Below, one piece after another: positions 63,659 to 64,000 of a DNA stretch of 64,000 nucleotides. A model generated the notes under the pieces. That model did not search any database and had not been told where the DNA came from. It saw nothing but the letters and a program-made list of their open reading frames with translations. Source of the stretch: an uncultured Polaribacter sp. (GTDB taxonomy: Bacteria > Bacteroidota > Bacteroidia > Flavobacteriales > Flavobacteriaceae); NCBI GenBank assembly GCA_943846595.1, contig OX044355.1:806001-870000 (forward strand). The letters are read 5' to 3'. The position numbers and the translations under genes are program-made. Position 1 is the first letter of the stretch, and every line of letters begins with the position of its first letter.

Positions 63659-64000
63659 ATGAAATCAAATTCAGCTGTATCTTCTAATAAAAAAGAAACC
63701 TGGAGTGGAGGTGGTGTAAAGCCATTTGGCGCAAGCTACGGTAAAATGATGATGTGGTTTTTTATCGTTTCGGATGCATTAACTTTTTCAGGGTTTTTAG
63801 CAGCGTACGGTTTAACCCGTTTTAAATTCATCGACTCTTGGCCAATTGCTGATGAAGTTTTTACACACGTTCCTTTTGTACATGGAGAGTATCCAATGAT
63901 TTATGTTGCGATTATGACATTCATCTTAATTGTCTCTTCTGTAACCATGGTATTGGCTGTAGATGCGGGTCATAAAATGCAGAAAAACAAAGTAGCATGG
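63659..64000 (+). CDS. Cytochrome c oxidase subunit III (second copy, partial)
   Basis: An open frame from ATG 63659 to the window edge (114 codons) with SGGGVKPFGASYGKMMMWFF, VSDALTFSGFLAAYGL and a second hydrophobic segment MIYVAIMTFILIVSSVTMVLAVDAGH. This is the N-terminal half of a second subunit-III-like protein, the arrangement found in flavobacterial oxidase operons. The rest lies outside the window. Confidence 0.9.
   Translation, partial: MKSNSAVSSNKKETWSGGGVKPFGASYGKMMMWFFIVSDALTFSGFLAAYGLTRFKFIDSWPIADEVFTHVPFVHGEYPMIYVAIMTFILIVSSVTMVLAVDAGHKMQKNKVAW

Noticed and set aside
1..64000. CRISPR array, prophage, insertion sequence, integron or defence island
   Set aside because: No regularly spaced repeats, transposase, integrase, phage structural gene or known defence gene was found; composition and gene order look like core chromosome throughout.

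Overview
The window is AT-rich, densely packed chromosomal DNA from a member of the Bacteroidota, almost certainly family Flavobacteriaceae. The evidence is the gene content: gldE, gldD and sprA (gliding and type IX secretion), the hup/mutY/ssb/gldE/gldD neighbourhood, an L21 protein with a flavobacterial-type tail, many DUF families known from flavobacteria, and promoters of the Bacteroidota type (TTG or TTTG, 17-22 nt, then TAnnTTTG) without Shine-Dalgarno sequences. A marine genus such as Polaribacter or Tenacibaculum would fit, but the genus cannot be settled by eye.

Layout. 1-3060: an alkyltransferase-like gene cut by the window edge, a degenerate 85-bp tandem duplication, trmB, two small membrane-protein genes and upp. 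3063-9091: an EamA exporter, then a rightward run yicC, gmk, nadD, an M23 peptidase, a GH3-family enzyme and a MOSC protein. 9125-16144: holB, pgk, an aldo/keto reductase, a small lipoprotein, glnS, a DUF2452 protein, folB and tRNA-Cys. 16315-25018: a metallo-beta-lactamase-fold hydrolase, an S8 and an M1 peptidase (both lipoproteins), a LysE-type exporter, a ferredoxin-reductase-like protein, asd and trhO. 25113-30829: rng with a hairpin-rich leader, an unlisted 29-codon basic protein gene, hup, and divergently mutY, ssb, gldE, gldD. 30837-39196: ctaA, a copper-type HMA lipoprotein, a second EamA exporter, an M16 peptidase pair (one active, one inactive), rplU, rpmA and kdtA. 39233-45168: a molybdenum-cofactor cluster (moaA, moeA, moaC, mobA-like fusion, moeB; moaE and moaD on the other strand). 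45186-58851: a DUF5686 outer-membrane protein, maeB, ruvA, sprA (2430 codons), gcvH and a VanZ-like gene. 58919-64000: tonB, a second tonB copy with an in-frame stop, deoC, an acyltransferase, then the start of the cytochrome-oxidase locus (ctaB and two subunit-III genes, the last cut by the edge).

How the genes fit together: heme A synthesis (ctaB, ctaA), subunit III and possibly the HMA lipoprotein serve the terminal oxidase. SprA, GldD and GldE belong to gliding and type IX secretion. TonB energises outer-membrane receptors. The moa/moe genes make molybdopterin, although no molybdoenzyme is encoded here.

I found no prophage, insertion sequence, CRISPR array, defence island or obviously new multi-gene system: this is core genome. 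The points most worth a second look are small: the broken tonB copy, the three-hairpin rng leader together with an RNase G lacking the zinc-link cysteines, the 29-codon gene whose stop codon lies in its own terminator, a palindrome over the moaE/DUF3817 divergent promoters, the MobB-like/MobA fusion with a lost P-loop, an orphan terminator between upp and the EamA gene, and promoters that abut start codons (leaderless mRNAs).
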